Part shown: piece by piece, positions 7,455 to 16,338 of the stretch
Numbering within the stretch: the first letter of the stretch is position 1
How the letters are laid out: each line of letters starts with the position of its first letter
Origin: Leptolyngbyaceae cyanobacterium T60_A2020_046
GTDB lineage: Bacteria; Cyanobacteriota; Cyanobacteriia; Phormidesmidales; Phormidesmidaceae
Assembly: GCA_015272155.1 (NCBI GenBank)
Contig: JACYME010000123.1
Coordinates: forward strand, 1-41,686
Direction of reading: 5' to 3'
DNA: 41,686 bases
Made by a program: the position numbers and the translations under genes
The notes under the pieces: generated by a model
Told to the model about the DNA's origin: nothing
What the model saw: the letters and a program-made list of their open reading frames with translations, nothing else
Database searches by the model: none

Positions 7455-9638
7455 CTAATCGGGCTTTTTCTCGGGGAGGAGGCACTTGTCAGAATCGCAG
7501 CCAGCGGGGCCAGCTTCGATCAGGTCGCCGCGATCGTAGCGAGACAGTGCCGAGTGGAAATTATCCGTCACCCGACGCGCTTTGACCTGCTCAACCATCG
7601 CGTCATACGTTGCTTTGTCGATGGGTTCAAAGGGCAAGCGGGGGAAGGTTTGCAGGTTGTCAAAACGAGCCAAGAGCGCGGCTGAAATATAGCCCTCGTC
7701 GTTTTGAATGGCCTCGAAAATGCGCTGGGCCAGGGGTTCGATTTCAGCTTCCCGGAGCTCGATGGTGGCGCTGGTGTTATGGGCAGTGTAGTAGCGCTGC
7801 ACCTGCATATAGAAATCGAACTGGGCGAGGGCTGAGAATTGCTCGATCTCGATTTCATCGGCTCCTGGCAAATTCGCCCAGGGCACCTCAACGGGCATTT
7901 CCACCAGCCATTCTGTACAGCGCGGATCAAAGGGATCGTTCAGCAGATTGCCATTTTCATCCTTGTCTGACTGCGAGGGCACAATGGCATAGCCATAGTC
8001 GATACAGGCCAAGGCGACGGGGTCATTTTTGCGGAAGGTGATGCGGCGAATGTAGCGCTGGGCTTTGGGTGGGTGCCAGCCGGGGGAAGCCCCGGTAAGC
8101 AGTGATTTTGTGCCCGCAGGTTGGACGGTGGTGCAGCGGTTGGGGCGCTTGATGCTGTGGCGATCGCAATAGTCCCACACCACGCGATGCACGATCTCCT
8201 TCCAGCGCGACAAATATTCCTGTTCCTTCGCTTTGAAGGCTAAGCCCTGCATGGTGTCCGGGCGACCCTCTGCCCACCACGTCAACCAATCTGGACCAAA
8301 GGCCGTGACAAAAAAGTCAAACAGCCCGGTGAAAGAAACCCCCACGATGGGGTCTTCTTCGCGAGACTGGCGATAGCGGGCTTCCACAAACTTGTGATTC
8401 AGTAGGGCTGCCACTGCCAGCGCTGCGGCGGTGAAGGCGTCTTCTTGGTCTTGCAGGTTGTGGGGATCTAGTTGGTTGAGGTGAACCTCTGCCAGGTTGC
8501 AGTGAAAGTCTTGCCCCAGGATTTCGCCACAGGGATTCAGGCCATAGCGTCCTTTGCCGCCTGCCCGCCGCTCGGCTTCGCCCGCCCACTGAATTGCCCC
8601 CTCGCCGGAATAGAACTGCTTGCGAACGGCATTCGTACAGTCCTCAAGGGTGGGTTTGTGGTGAAAGACGCGGGTATGGTTTGCCATCCGCAGGGCGTCG
8701 CGCTCGGGGTCGATGCGCCAGTTGCCCTCAGAATCTTGTTGCCAAAGGTTGTCTTTGGCAGCGGCGGCCAAGACATCTTCACTATCAAACTGACGCATCC
8801 CGGCGCTGCGGCGGATATTGCCCGCCACAACACAGGCTGCCGCTTCATCGATGAGCAAACAGCATTCAACGGAATTGAGCTGGCGTCCGATCGCTTTGTT
8901 GAGGATATTTGCACAGCGTTCGTATAGCGTGGGTAGCTTGATGGGATTGGCAACCCCGCCAAATCCTTTGAGCTTTTCGCCTGCGGGGCGCACGTCGCTG
9001 AGGTCAACGACGACATCCACGGCATTGGTAAAGCGATCGTCACTAGACAGTTCCAGGATGGTTTGGTAAGACTTCACCCAGCCCTGACGGCTGTCCCCAA
9101 CGCGGATGTAGACCTGGTTGCCGGTGATTTCAACTTCTGTCGTCTCGCGGCGATCGCTCACCGGAGTCGTCCCAATCTTGCCTTCTTGGCGCACGGTCAA
9201 CTGATTGCGAATTGTCGGCAATTGGCTGATGTACTTGGGCTCTAGCACCGCACCCGTGCCGCAGCCCATCATCGCCAGATCCATCATCAGGCCAAAGGCG
9301 CGCCAGTCTACGACGTTCGTGCTGGTGCAGTTATAGGCTCCCGAAAAGTTTTCGGGCCGCTTGCTCCAGTCTGTTCCACCCACCCAGAGCCAACGACCAG
9401 AGGGCAGCGCTTTCACGTCTTGCTGCATCCGGGCGAGGAGGCGACGCTCGTCTTCTGTGAGGTGACCGAGTTCGACTAAGCCGCCCAGGGTGCGATCGCA
9501 AACCTGTTGCCAGGTTTCTCGCTCGCCATCTACGGTCGCGTCTTTGCGGCTATAGGTGCGATAAAACACCGGATACGCGGTCGGCGCGGATTCTGGAAAG
9601 TCGCGATGCAGACGGGTGCGAGGAAGTTCTTGAACCAT
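7455..9638 (-). CDS. Adenosylcobalamin-dependent (class II) ribonucleoside-triphosphate reductase, monomeric type
   Basis: Reduces ribonucleotides to deoxyribonucleotides with a B12-derived thiyl radical and needs no oxygen. The 727-residue chain matches Lactobacillus leichmannii RTPR (about 740). The active-site triad is in GLNPCGEIL: Asn368, Cys370 and Glu372. Cys104 (NCTSTNVV) and Cys380 (FHCNLAEV) fit the reducing pair, and the C-terminal tail holds CDSDKC (Cys714 and Cys719) with the same four-residue spacing as the thioredoxin-exchanging pair of RTPR. No activity-subunit partner is needed for this type. The gene stands alone, convergent with dxs. Start ATG at 9638. The upstream spacer has a candidate NrdR box pair but no recognisable cobalamin riboswitch. 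Confidence 0.95.
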   Translation of the reverse strand: MVQELPRTRLHRDFPESAPTAYPVFYRTYSRKDATVDGERETWQQVCDRTLGGLVELGHLTEDERRLLARMQQDVKALPSGRWLWVGGTDWSKRPENFSGAYNCTSTNVVDWRAFGLMMDLAMMGCGTGAVLEPKYISQLPTIRNQLTVRQEGKIGTTPVSDRRETTEVEITGNQVYIRVGDSRQGWVKSYQTILELSSDDRFTNAVDVVVDLSDVRPAGEKLKGFGGVANPIKLPTLYERCANILNKAIGRQLNSVECCLLIDEAAACVVAGNIRRSAGMRQFDSEDVLAAAAKDNLWQQDSEGNWRIDPERDALRMANHTRVFHHKPTLEDCTNAVRKQFYSGEGAIQWAGEAERRAGGKGRYGLNPCGEILGQDFHCNLAEVHLNQLDPHNLQDQEDAFTAAALAVAALLNHKFVEARYRQSREEDPIVGVSFTGLFDFFVTAFGPDWLTWWAEGRPDTMQGLAFKAKEQEYLSRWKEIVHRVVWDYCDRHSIKRPNRCTTVQPAGTKSLLTGASPGWHPPKAQRYIRRITFRKNDPVALACIDYGYAIVPSQSDKDENGNLLNDPFDPRCTEWLVEMPVEVPWANLPGADEIEIEQFSALAQFDFYMQVQRYYTAHNTSATIELREAEIEPLAQRIFEAIQNDEGYISAALLARFDNLQTFPRLPFEPIDKATYDAMVEQVKARRVTDNFHSALSRYDRGDLIEAGPAGCDSDKCLLPEKKPD

Positions 9639-10026
9639 GATGTCGTTACTCTGTGCGCTCTACGCTAGGGAGACTCTTGATGAAACTGACGGCAAATGCA
9701 GTGATCGAAATCGATGATGCAAGCCGAACCAAGTGCACCTCAGGCTATCGCTCATGGTCGAGACGACCACCGAAAGGCCAAAGAGGTAGATTTCTCGGGT
9801 GTGCTTCTATGTGTCTTCTATATATAGTGCCAATCGTCAGGCAAATACAAGTGGAAACGCTATATAGGGGCAGATAATAACAATCCCTCGCGGTTCGTCA
9901 AGAGTACGAGAGATCTAGACGCAGATTCAGGTGGGGATGAGATGCAGACCTGAAAAGCGATGGCCGGTGCTGACGGTCAGGGTTTTAGGCGCGCTCTGCA
10001 CCGCTGACATCGAGCTCCTGATGGAA
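9639..10026. other. Spacer upstream of the class II RNR gene
   Basis: No gene is supported in these 388 bases. Besides the candidate NrdR boxes, the reductase leader contains GGTCGTCTCGACC (on the minus strand, near 9758-9770), a short stable hairpin. A B12 box was looked for and not found. Confidence 0.4.
9815..9870 (-). promoter_or_regulatory. Candidate NrdR box pair upstream of the class II RNR gene
   Basis: Two AT-rich palindromes lie in the 388-base spacer ahead of the reductase gene. Site A (9815-9830) is CTTCTATATATAGTGC and site B (9855-9870) is AAACGCTATATAGGGG. Against the NrdR consensus ACACWATATATWGTGT they score by eye about 12 and 11 of 16. Their centres are 40 bases apart, near four helical turns, as tandem NrdR boxes often are. 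NrdR represses ribonucleotide reductase genes in many bacteria. The nrdR gene itself is not in this window. Confidence 0.45.
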
Positions 10027-12183
10027 TTAGGGGGTTGAGCCGCGCCGATCGCGCCACTCTTGGAGCTTGAGCTGGGCAGAGGCATAGGCTTCTGTGCGCT
10101 GGGGGACGCGATCGGCTACGGCGATCGCACTATTAAGGTCAACGGCGGCTTCAGCCTCAGCGATGCGTAGAATGTCCCAACTCCATTGGTTGATAGCGCG
10201 CTGGGCCTCTTGCCAGTTGGAACTGCTTTGGGGAATGCCCTGGGCGATCGCGATCGCATCCACCAGGGCGCTCACGTTCCCGGCCTGGGCGCGTTGGTAG
10301 GCTTGGGTCAGGTTTTGACCACGCACCTCGCCGCGCCACTGGGCGATCGCGGTTTGGGCTTCGTCATAGTAGGCTTGGCCCGAAGGAATCTGAGTCGCCA
10401 CAGCCACTGCATCCGAAAGGTTGCCAGCGGCGGCAAGCTGCCGCGCCCGCGCCAAAATCGGCTCATTATTCATTTGCTGAATCTGCCAGCGCCAATCGGC
10501 AATTAGCTCCCGGGCCTCTTCATAAATCGCGCTGGAGCTGGGAATATTACTGGCGGTTTCAATGGCGGCGGTCAGAGCCGCGCGATCGCCTGCACTGGCC
10601 AAGGCCTGCGCCTGGTCGAGATAGGGGCCATCTTCGATCAGCGAAATTTGACGACGCCATTGGCGGATCTGGGTCTGGGCCTCATCCCACAGGGGATTTC
10701 CAGACGAGATTTTTTCCGCTTCGGTAATTGCGGCCCGTAGGTCGGGCACTGTGCCTGGGATGGCAACGCGCCGCGCCCAGTCGAGATGGGCCACGCCTTC
10801 GAGTTCGCGCTGCCAACGCTGAATGAGCAGCCGGGCGCGTCCGTGGAGGGGACGATCGCTGCTGATGATCTGGAGACGCGCGATCGCGGTTTCATAGCCC
10901 ACCACTGATCCCGTCCACGTCAGTTCATAGGCTTCCGCGAGGGTGCGGAAGTCCGCCACCTCCGCCGATAGGTTAGCCTCCGAGGGAATCTTCGCCAGAA
11001 TATCGAGGGCAGCCTGACCATCCTCGCGAGCCAGGGCCTCCTCTGCAAAATCCAATAACCGGCGGCTGATTTCCTTCATCAGCCCTTGGGCTTCGCCGTA
11101 AAGATGGCTGTTTTCGTCGATGGTGGCAATCATCTCAAGGGCTTCGAGAACCGCGTCAACGGAGCCGCGATCGGCCAAGCGTTTGGCCTCACCTAGGGTA
11201 TTCACATCCTGACGGGCAATGGTGATCAGGCCCGTCAGTTCTTCATACTTGGTGGTTTCCCAATAGGTGTTGCCCACCGATCTCAGTTTGATAGCCTCGG
11301 TAAACGCCTCAGCAAACTTGGAAGCGCGGAGGTGCTGCTCAGCGGTGGCAAAAATGTCCTCCGCCGATTGCCAAATCTGCTCCCATTCGGTAATGCGCTC
11401 GGCTACCTGCCCAGCGGCAGCAGTGTCTGCAGGGATGCGTCGGGCGATCGCGATCGCCTGGTCAAGCTCCCCCGCGTGGAAGGTATCGCTCGCAATGTCG
11501 AGAATTCGGCCTGCCCACTGCTCTACACGCTCGTTAAGCTCCGGGCGCAGGGGATGATCGTCAGGCAATTGTTCCACCAGGGCGATCGCCGCCAGCAAAC
11601 TTTCCACCGTGCCCTGATCCGCATAGGCATCGGCACATTGGAGGCGGGTGGTGGCGGAGGCCGTCGGCCAAAAAATAGCGCGACAATTGGGCAGGTTCGG
11701 AATCCGAAAGAGGCTGAGGGCGGCGACGGTGGTCACGCCGCCCAGGGTCACTAGCGCCAGGGCAGACCATGCCGGCCAGTTGCCCGCCAGCCGCTGGGAC
11801 AGTGACCGCTGAGGCGTGGGAGAGATGTCTTTGGGAACCGAGGGCGCAGGCGGGCGGCGATCGCGGGGTTTGCGCACCGTGGGCGATGGTGGCGGTACCG
11901 GCCGACGGGATGGCGCAGCGGGCTGCTGAAGCTGATGCCGCAGGTCATTGAGTTCCGCCGAGCTACCCCAGGGATCGCTGAGCGATGGGGCCGGGTTCGT
12001 TGGACGAACGCGATCGCGGGGGCGCGAGGGCTGAGGATGCAGATTTTGGGGCAATTGAACCGCAGGGCGGGGCCGCTGGTCACGACGGGGCGGCGGCACT
12101 GAGGGCTGCCCTGTCGCGCTAGGACGGGGACGGGGATAGGGATCGGAGGAAAACTGGCGGGGTGGATTTTGCGAAGTGCTCAT
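10027..12183 (-). CDS. Membrane-anchored helical-repeat protein with proline-rich N-terminus
   Basis: A 718-residue protein that I cannot name; similar cyanobacterial proteins are often labelled only as hypothetical. Residues 1-130 are very rich in Pro, Arg and Ser and should be disordered and cytoplasmic. One membrane segment spans about 136-159 (SALALVTLGGVTTVAALSLF). The rest, probably periplasmic, is helical and repetitive: conserved Trp at 457, 509, 564, 616, 667 and 710, each preceded by a pattern like YDEAQTAIAQW and by A-x-x-IP. The period is close to 52 residues in the best-kept units, and weaker earlier units are visible near Trp223 and Trp267. This resembles TPR-type solenoids that scaffold complexes. 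It is transcribed alone, with no partner gene close by. Confidence 0.75.
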   Translation of the reverse strand: MSTSQNPPRQFSSDPYPRPRPSATGQPSVPPPRRDQRPRPAVQLPQNLHPQPSRPRDRVRPTNPAPSLSDPWGSSAELNDLRHQLQQPAAPSRRPVPPPSPTVRKPRDRRPPAPSVPKDISPTPQRSLSQRLAGNWPAWSALALVTLGGVTTVAALSLFRIPNLPNCRAIFWPTASATTRLQCADAYADQGTVESLLAAIALVEQLPDDHPLRPELNERVEQWAGRILDIASDTFHAGELDQAIAIARRIPADTAAAGQVAERITEWEQIWQSAEDIFATAEQHLRASKFAEAFTEAIKLRSVGNTYWETTKYEELTGLITIARQDVNTLGEAKRLADRGSVDAVLEALEMIATIDENSHLYGEAQGLMKEISRRLLDFAEEALAREDGQAALDILAKIPSEANLSAEVADFRTLAEAYELTWTGSVVGYETAIARLQIISSDRPLHGRARLLIQRWQRELEGVAHLDWARRVAIPGTVPDLRAAITEAEKISSGNPLWDEAQTQIRQWRRQISLIEDGPYLDQAQALASAGDRAALTAAIETASNIPSSSAIYEEARELIADWRWQIQQMNNEPILARARQLAAAGNLSDAVAVATQIPSGQAYYDEAQTAIAQWRGEVRGQNLTQAYQRAQAGNVSALVDAIAIAQGIPQSSSNWQEAQRAINQWSWDILRIAEAEAAVDLNSAIAVADRVPQRTEAYASAQLKLQEWRDRRGSTP

Positions 12184-12431
12184 GGCTCCCCTGGCGAAGC
12201 AGTGGGTCTGGGGCGAAGGGGGGTCGAATCAGTCAGGAATAGCGTTAGGAACAGTTTCATCCCGGCAATCAACACCAAATCTTGGGAATCGGACGGGGCA
12301 AAACGTTTTTGCAAGTATACCGGCGACTGCCCAAAATCAACCGTCCTTTAAACTTCCTGTCCTTTTTGCGTGACAGGATGGCCCACGTTAGGGTGCCGGG
12401 CACAATCGCGCAGGTCTGTTGCTCTACTGCG

Positions 12432-13352
12432 CTACAAACACGACGGTGTCGATGAGCCTGACTGAGACGAGAATAGCGCAGCTTGAATCACCGCAGCGGT
12501 TTCAGCGGCTTTTTCTAGGTGGGGGACGTGCCCACAGCGATCGATCCAGGTGAGGGTAGCCCCTGCGATCGCCCGCTCAAAGCGCGTCGCATCCTTCACC
12601 CCCAGGATGCGATCCTGCTGTCCCCAAACGATGTGCGTGGGTACAGCGATGTCGCCAATGCGAGAGCCGAGGAAGTTGTAGCCGCCGCTTTTGGTAAAGG
12701 CAATCAGCGCCTCTGACCAATTGGGGCAAGCCAGGTGCAGCGCCGCGCAAACCTCTGCATCCGGCGTCACCCAACTGGAGTCACAGTAGGCTTGGCGGCT
12801 GATCCGTCGCCGCACGCCGGGATTTTTGAGAAAGGCGGTGGCCCAGCGATCGAGGGGCGGCACCATCAGCTTGCCCATCGCTGGCCCAGCAGCAAATCCT
12901 GCACTGTCGAGCAAAACCAGTTGGCTCACCGCCTCGGGATAGGTAAGGGTAAAGTCGATCGCAGCGGCTCCACCCATCGACGCCCCCACCAAAAGCATGG
13001 GGCGCTGAATCTGCTGTTGCCACAGGTGATAGAGGTGCAGCTTGATGGCTTCGGGGTCAAACCGGGGGCTCACCTGCCGACTGGTGAAGCCAAACCCCAG
13101 CATGTCCACGGCCCAGGTTTCGGTGTGGGATGCTAGGTGCGGCAGCAGGCGACGAAATTCAAAGACAGAACTGTCAAATCCGTGGAGAAGCATGATGGGC
13201 ACGGCTCCAGCGCCTTGGCAGACGAGGGTTGTGGGGATGGGGCGATCGCTCAAGGGTGTGGCGATCTCAACCTGTTCGATATGCTGCGCCAGCTCGATGG
13301 AGGTGGGTTCGGTGAGGTCGTTGACCTCGACGGGCAAGACGGATGGAAACAT
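12432..13352 (-). CDS. Alpha/beta-hydrolase fold protein
   Basis: A 306-residue hydrolase. LLHGFDSS (oxyanion-hole region) is followed by the nucleophile elbow GASMGG with Ser125; the charge-relay partners fit Asp247 in GQQDRIL and His275 in CGHVPHLE. VDMLGFGFTSR matches the usual strand after the first helix. Substrate unknown; esterase, haloperoxidase-like and ester-cleaving relatives share these motifs. There is no signal peptide. It is the last gene of a minus-strand run, 15 bases after ictB, so it is probably co-transcribed with ictB and the HD-domain gene. Confidence 0.85.
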   Translation of the reverse strand: MFPSVLPVEVNDLTEPTSIELAQHIEQVEIATPLSDRPIPTTLVCQGAGAVPIMLLHGFDSSVFEFRRLLPHLASHTETWAVDMLGFGFTSRQVSPRFDPEAIKLHLYHLWQQQIQRPMLLVGASMGGAAAIDFTLTYPEAVSQLVLLDSAGFAAGPAMGKLMVPPLDRWATAFLKNPGVRRRISRQAYCDSSWVTPDAEVCAALHLACPNWSEALIAFTKSGGYNFLGSRIGDIAVPTHIVWGQQDRILGVKDATRFERAIAGATLTWIDRCGHVPHLEKAAETAAVIQAALFSSQSGSSTPSCL

Positions 13353-13367
13353 TGCAGAGCGTTCGAC

Positions 13368-14762
13368 CTATGCGAGGGGTGAGTCTAAGGAGAGCGATCG
13401 CGGGCGTTCGCTATAGTAGCTGGCAATCAGCGCAACTGTTAGCCACCACAGGGTGCTCACCTGGGGTCGATACCAGATGGTATCGACTAGACCGTGGGAC
13501 ATCATGCCCACGAGGGTGGCAAGGGCTGCCATCAGCCAATAGCCCTGTACGGCTTGGGTGTCGCGCAGGCGCTGCAACTGCCGCCAGCCTTGGCTCACCG
13601 TCACCACAATCAACCAGAGAAAGGTCGTGAAGCCGATGATCCCAGCTTCAACGGCAATTTCTAGAAACACCGAGTAAGCGCTGAGGGCGGTAAAGCGCGG
13701 GCGCTGGTAGAAGGGATAGACCTGGTTAAAGGCGTCGTTGCCAGGGCCAATCCCCAAAATCGGGCGATCGCGAATCATATCGACCACCGAGGCCCATACA
13801 TTGAGGCGAAAGTTGTTGCTGCTGTCGCTGCGGCCCGCAAAAATACTGCTCACGCGATCGCGCAACGGCTCCACCGCAACCACTGCCATCACCAAAAAAG
13901 CCGCGACTCCGCCGATCAATATCGGCAGCACCCAGCGCCGCCACCGGGGCGGAAACCGCAAACTCCAGTACTGCACCAGCAGCACCAGCAGCACAAATCC
14001 GCCCGCCACAAACCCCAACCAGCCCCCTCGGCTAAAGGTCAAAATCAGGCAAGCGGTATTCACGAGCAGCGCCACCCCCGCCAGCAGCTTGGGCACCCAC
14101 CGCGACCAAGCAAAGATCGCCGCACCGCTAAGCATCACCGCCGGGACGAGGTAGCCCGCCAACAGGTTGGGATTGCCCAGGTAACTGTAGACGCGGGTGG
14201 TGCCCACCAAATTGGAGGTGGGATCGACCCAGGTGGCCAGGGCGTCGGCCCCAAAAATCCACTGCCGTAACCCCGTGACGGACACAATCAGCGTGGTCAG
14301 CAGATAAACCGAGATTAAGGTGGTGCGCACGGGCGATCGCTGCAAAATCCGTGCCATCAGTAAGAACAACAGCAGGTTGAGGGTCAGTTTGATCAATCCC
14401 GCGATCGCGGCCCCCCGCACCGGAGACAGCACCGTCGCGAGAACCATCACGCCCCAATACAGCGCCACCATGAGGTGAACGGGGGTCAACCCCTGCCCGG
14501 CTTCGTCGGAGAGCGTCAGCAACACCCACCACGCCCCACAGGCCGCCATCAACACCCCCAGCAGCGCCGTTGACACATAGGGAGCCAGGGCAAACAACGT
14601 CGCCACGAAGAGGAGCCCAATCCAATCGCCCCAGCGCAGCAGCCAGCTTCCTTGCCGCCAGGTGCGCAGAAATCCGAGAAGGCGATGAATGATGCTCACT
14701 TCGCGCCACTGGTGCAGCGCAAAGCGATTGAGGGTGAAGGCTTGCCAAATGTTGCTCAGCAT
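13368..14762 (-). CDS. ictB: IctB-family membrane protein (O-antigen ligase superfamily)
   Basis: A polytopic membrane protein of about 464 residues with ten or more hydrophobic helices. The N-terminal part (SNIWQAFTL, then WREVSIIHRLLGFLRTWR, then LAPYVSTALLG) matches what I remember of Synechococcus IctB, and the large loop GIGPGNDAFNQVYPFYQRPR is typical of the Wzy/WaaL superfamily. IctB was first proposed to help bicarbonate accumulation, but it is not itself an established transporter, and its superfamily suggests polysaccharide ligation. I start it at the ATG at 14762 (MLSNIW) rather than an upstream in-frame GTG at 14783. It sits between the HD-domain and hydrolase genes with short gaps (35 and 15 bases). 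Confidence 0.85.
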   Translation of the reverse strand: MLSNIWQAFTLNRFALHQWREVSIIHRLLGFLRTWRQGSWLLRWGDWIGLLFVATLFALAPYVSTALLGVLMAACGAWWVLLTLSDEAGQGLTPVHLMVALYWGVMVLATVLSPVRGAAIAGLIKLTLNLLLFLLMARILQRSPVRTTLISVYLLTTLIVSVTGLRQWIFGADALATWVDPTSNLVGTTRVYSYLGNPNLLAGYLVPAVMLSGAAIFAWSRWVPKLLAGVALLVNTACLILTFSRGGWLGFVAGGFVLLVLLVQYWSLRFPPRWRRWVLPILIGGVAAFLVMAVVAVEPLRDRVSSIFAGRSDSSNNFRLNVWASVVDMIRDRPILGIGPGNDAFNQVYPFYQRPRFTALSAYSVFLEIAVEAGIIGFTTFLWLIVVTVSQGWRQLQRLRDTQAVQGYWLMAALATLVGMMSHGLVDTIWYRPQVSTLWWLTVALIASYYSERPRSLSLDSPLA

Positions 14763-14797
14763 GGGACAAACACGAACATTCACCCCTCACTCTCAGA

Positions 14798-15724
14798 TTA
14801 GGTGTCGCTGCTGTCAACTCCCAGGCGATCGCGATCCTCCGCCTGCCAAGGGATCAATTGGGCAGTAGCCACGGCATCGCGCAGGGTGGCGGAGGTCGTA
14901 TCTGCCCGGCGCTGCTCCATCTCTACGAGGTAGAGGTTGGTATAGAGCCGCGCGATCGCCTTGCGCCCTGCCGCCGTAACTGACAGATAGTGCAGACTAT
15001 CGCGCACAAGGGGGTACACCACATGCCAGTAAAACTGGGGATAGCTGCTGCGCAAATCTGCCGCCGTGCGATAGCCCATCTGAGCAGCCATGCCCGTTTC
15101 CTCAAATTCTTGAAAGAGGGTGGGCAGCCTACGGAGATAGTGGGGATCACTCAACTGACCCAGCAAGTCCGCGCCACGACAAATTCCCGGCAGGTGCCAC
15201 GTGTCGTGATAGCCGGGCTCATTGGGTACGGGAAAGCGAGTCATTTCGAGATTGCGCTGGAGCCGCCGCGCAGAGAGGTGGGGATAGGTACGAAACTGCT
15301 CGGCCACAAACGCCTTGCCGCGATCGACGTGCTGTGGCCCCAGGGCGGCATCCGTCGCCGTGGCGGGGAGATCTACCCAATTGCCCTGGCCATCACTGTA
15401 GCGATCGCGGGCCACCTGATCCCCCACACAAATGCCCCGCAGGTAGCCCACATCGTGGCACAGCAGCGACACTTGGTAATGCAGCCAGTCGAGGGCAGAC
15501 AGGCTGCCCTCGACCCGCTGCTTGCCTTCCACAATGGCCTGCCCAACCTCCATTACCTGTTGGGTATGGCTGACGGTGTGATACGGCGCGTTGCCCTCTG
15601 CCAAGCGGGCCAAAATCGGCAGGGCGATCGCCGTAAGTTCTGCGCCATAGTCTGGGCCGTGGGTGCCAAATAGCGCCCGATAGCGATCGCGCAATTGGGC
15701 CAAAAAGGATTCAAACTGGGTCAT
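14798..15724 (-). CDS. HD-domain metalloprotein (Npun_R2479-like family)
   Basis: A protein of 308 residues from the preferred ATG at 15724 (MTQFESFLAQ); a longer frame begins at 15778. Histidines in APYHTVSHTQQV (His49, His53) and the pair His90-Asp91 in LLCHDVGYLRG form a metal-binding HD-type site. HD proteins are usually phosphohydrolases acting on nucleotides or cyclic nucleotides, but this cyanobacterial family has no role I know of. The gene leads a minus-strand run with ictB and the alpha/beta hydrolase. Conservation of that order elsewhere would be informative; here the tight spacing is the only evidence. Confidence 0.8.
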   Translation of the reverse strand: MTQFESFLAQLRDRYRALFGTHGPDYGAELTAIALPILARLAEGNAPYHTVSHTQQVMEVGQAIVEGKQRVEGSLSALDWLHYQVSLLCHDVGYLRGICVGDQVARDRYSDGQGNWVDLPATATDAALGPQHVDRGKAFVAEQFRTYPHLSARRLQRNLEMTRFPVPNEPGYHDTWHLPGICRGADLLGQLSDPHYLRRLPTLFQEFEETGMAAQMGYRTAADLRSSYPQFYWHVVYPLVRDSLHYLSVTAAGRKAIARLYTNLYLVEMEQRRADTTSATLRDAVATAQLIPWQAEDRDRLGVDSSDT

Positions 15725-16338
15725 TCTAATCGAGGGGGTGGGAATTGCGTGGGGCTCTAGACAGTGGGAGCAGGGCATTGTCTGTTTCGGGTGAGGGGAC
15801 TCGCGATCGGGCGACCACGGAAATCGGCTCTTTGGGCGAACTGACGCGGTTCACGTCACCCAACCCGTATCGTCTAACTCGGCATCTGCGTAAATCTGCC
15901 GAGCTGCGATCGCGTCCCCTATGCAGCCGGACGCTCTCCGTTCGATTCCGGGCTCAACGCCGCGCCGCTTGATGCTCCCGTAAATTGTCGTGTAGTCCAG
16001 TCTTAGGTAAATGGGCGACTGCACATCTTCACGGTAGACAAAAGAGCGGGCTGAAATTCGATGGAGATCATACATACCCTGTGATCCCGATCAAAAAAGC
16101 AACCGTAGAATCCACGATCTTCCTGTGCCCACCCTGGGCTGCACACTGAACCCATTGGGGGGATAAAGGCTCCGTGCCTCTGAATTTTCAGGTGATGAGG
16201 CAGACAAGGATGGTTCCGTGTGGCCAGTTTCCTTTTCCAAGAGCATGAGCCTCGGTGCTGGGTCGCCAGCAGATTTCTCGGCTCCATACTATGATGACGA
16301 TGGAAGCTAAATTTTTGTAAAGCTAGCTGTAACGCGTT
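15725..16338. other. 614-base spacer without a supported gene
   Basis: This spacer lies between the divergent HD-domain (-) and chorismate lyase (+) genes, so it should contain both promoters. A 74-codon minus-strand frame (15851-16075) is open but has no strong ribosome binding site and no family match I recognise. A short hairpin GCCTCTGAATTTTCAGG...GAGGC lies near 16170-16202. Nothing else stands out. Confidence 0.35.

Noticed and set aside
9653-9877. 74-codon plus-strand frame ahead of the reductase gene
   Set aside because: Low coding character and it overlaps the candidate regulatory sites of the opposite-strand gene.
9639-10026. Cobalamin riboswitch ahead of the B12-dependent reductase
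   Set aside because: A B12 box of the GCCACTG type and the expected helix order could not be found on the minus strand.
15851-16075. 74-codon minus-strand frame upstream of the HD-domain gene
   Set aside because: No strong ribosome binding site, no recognised family, no hydrophobic or repeat pattern; overlaps other open frames of similar size.
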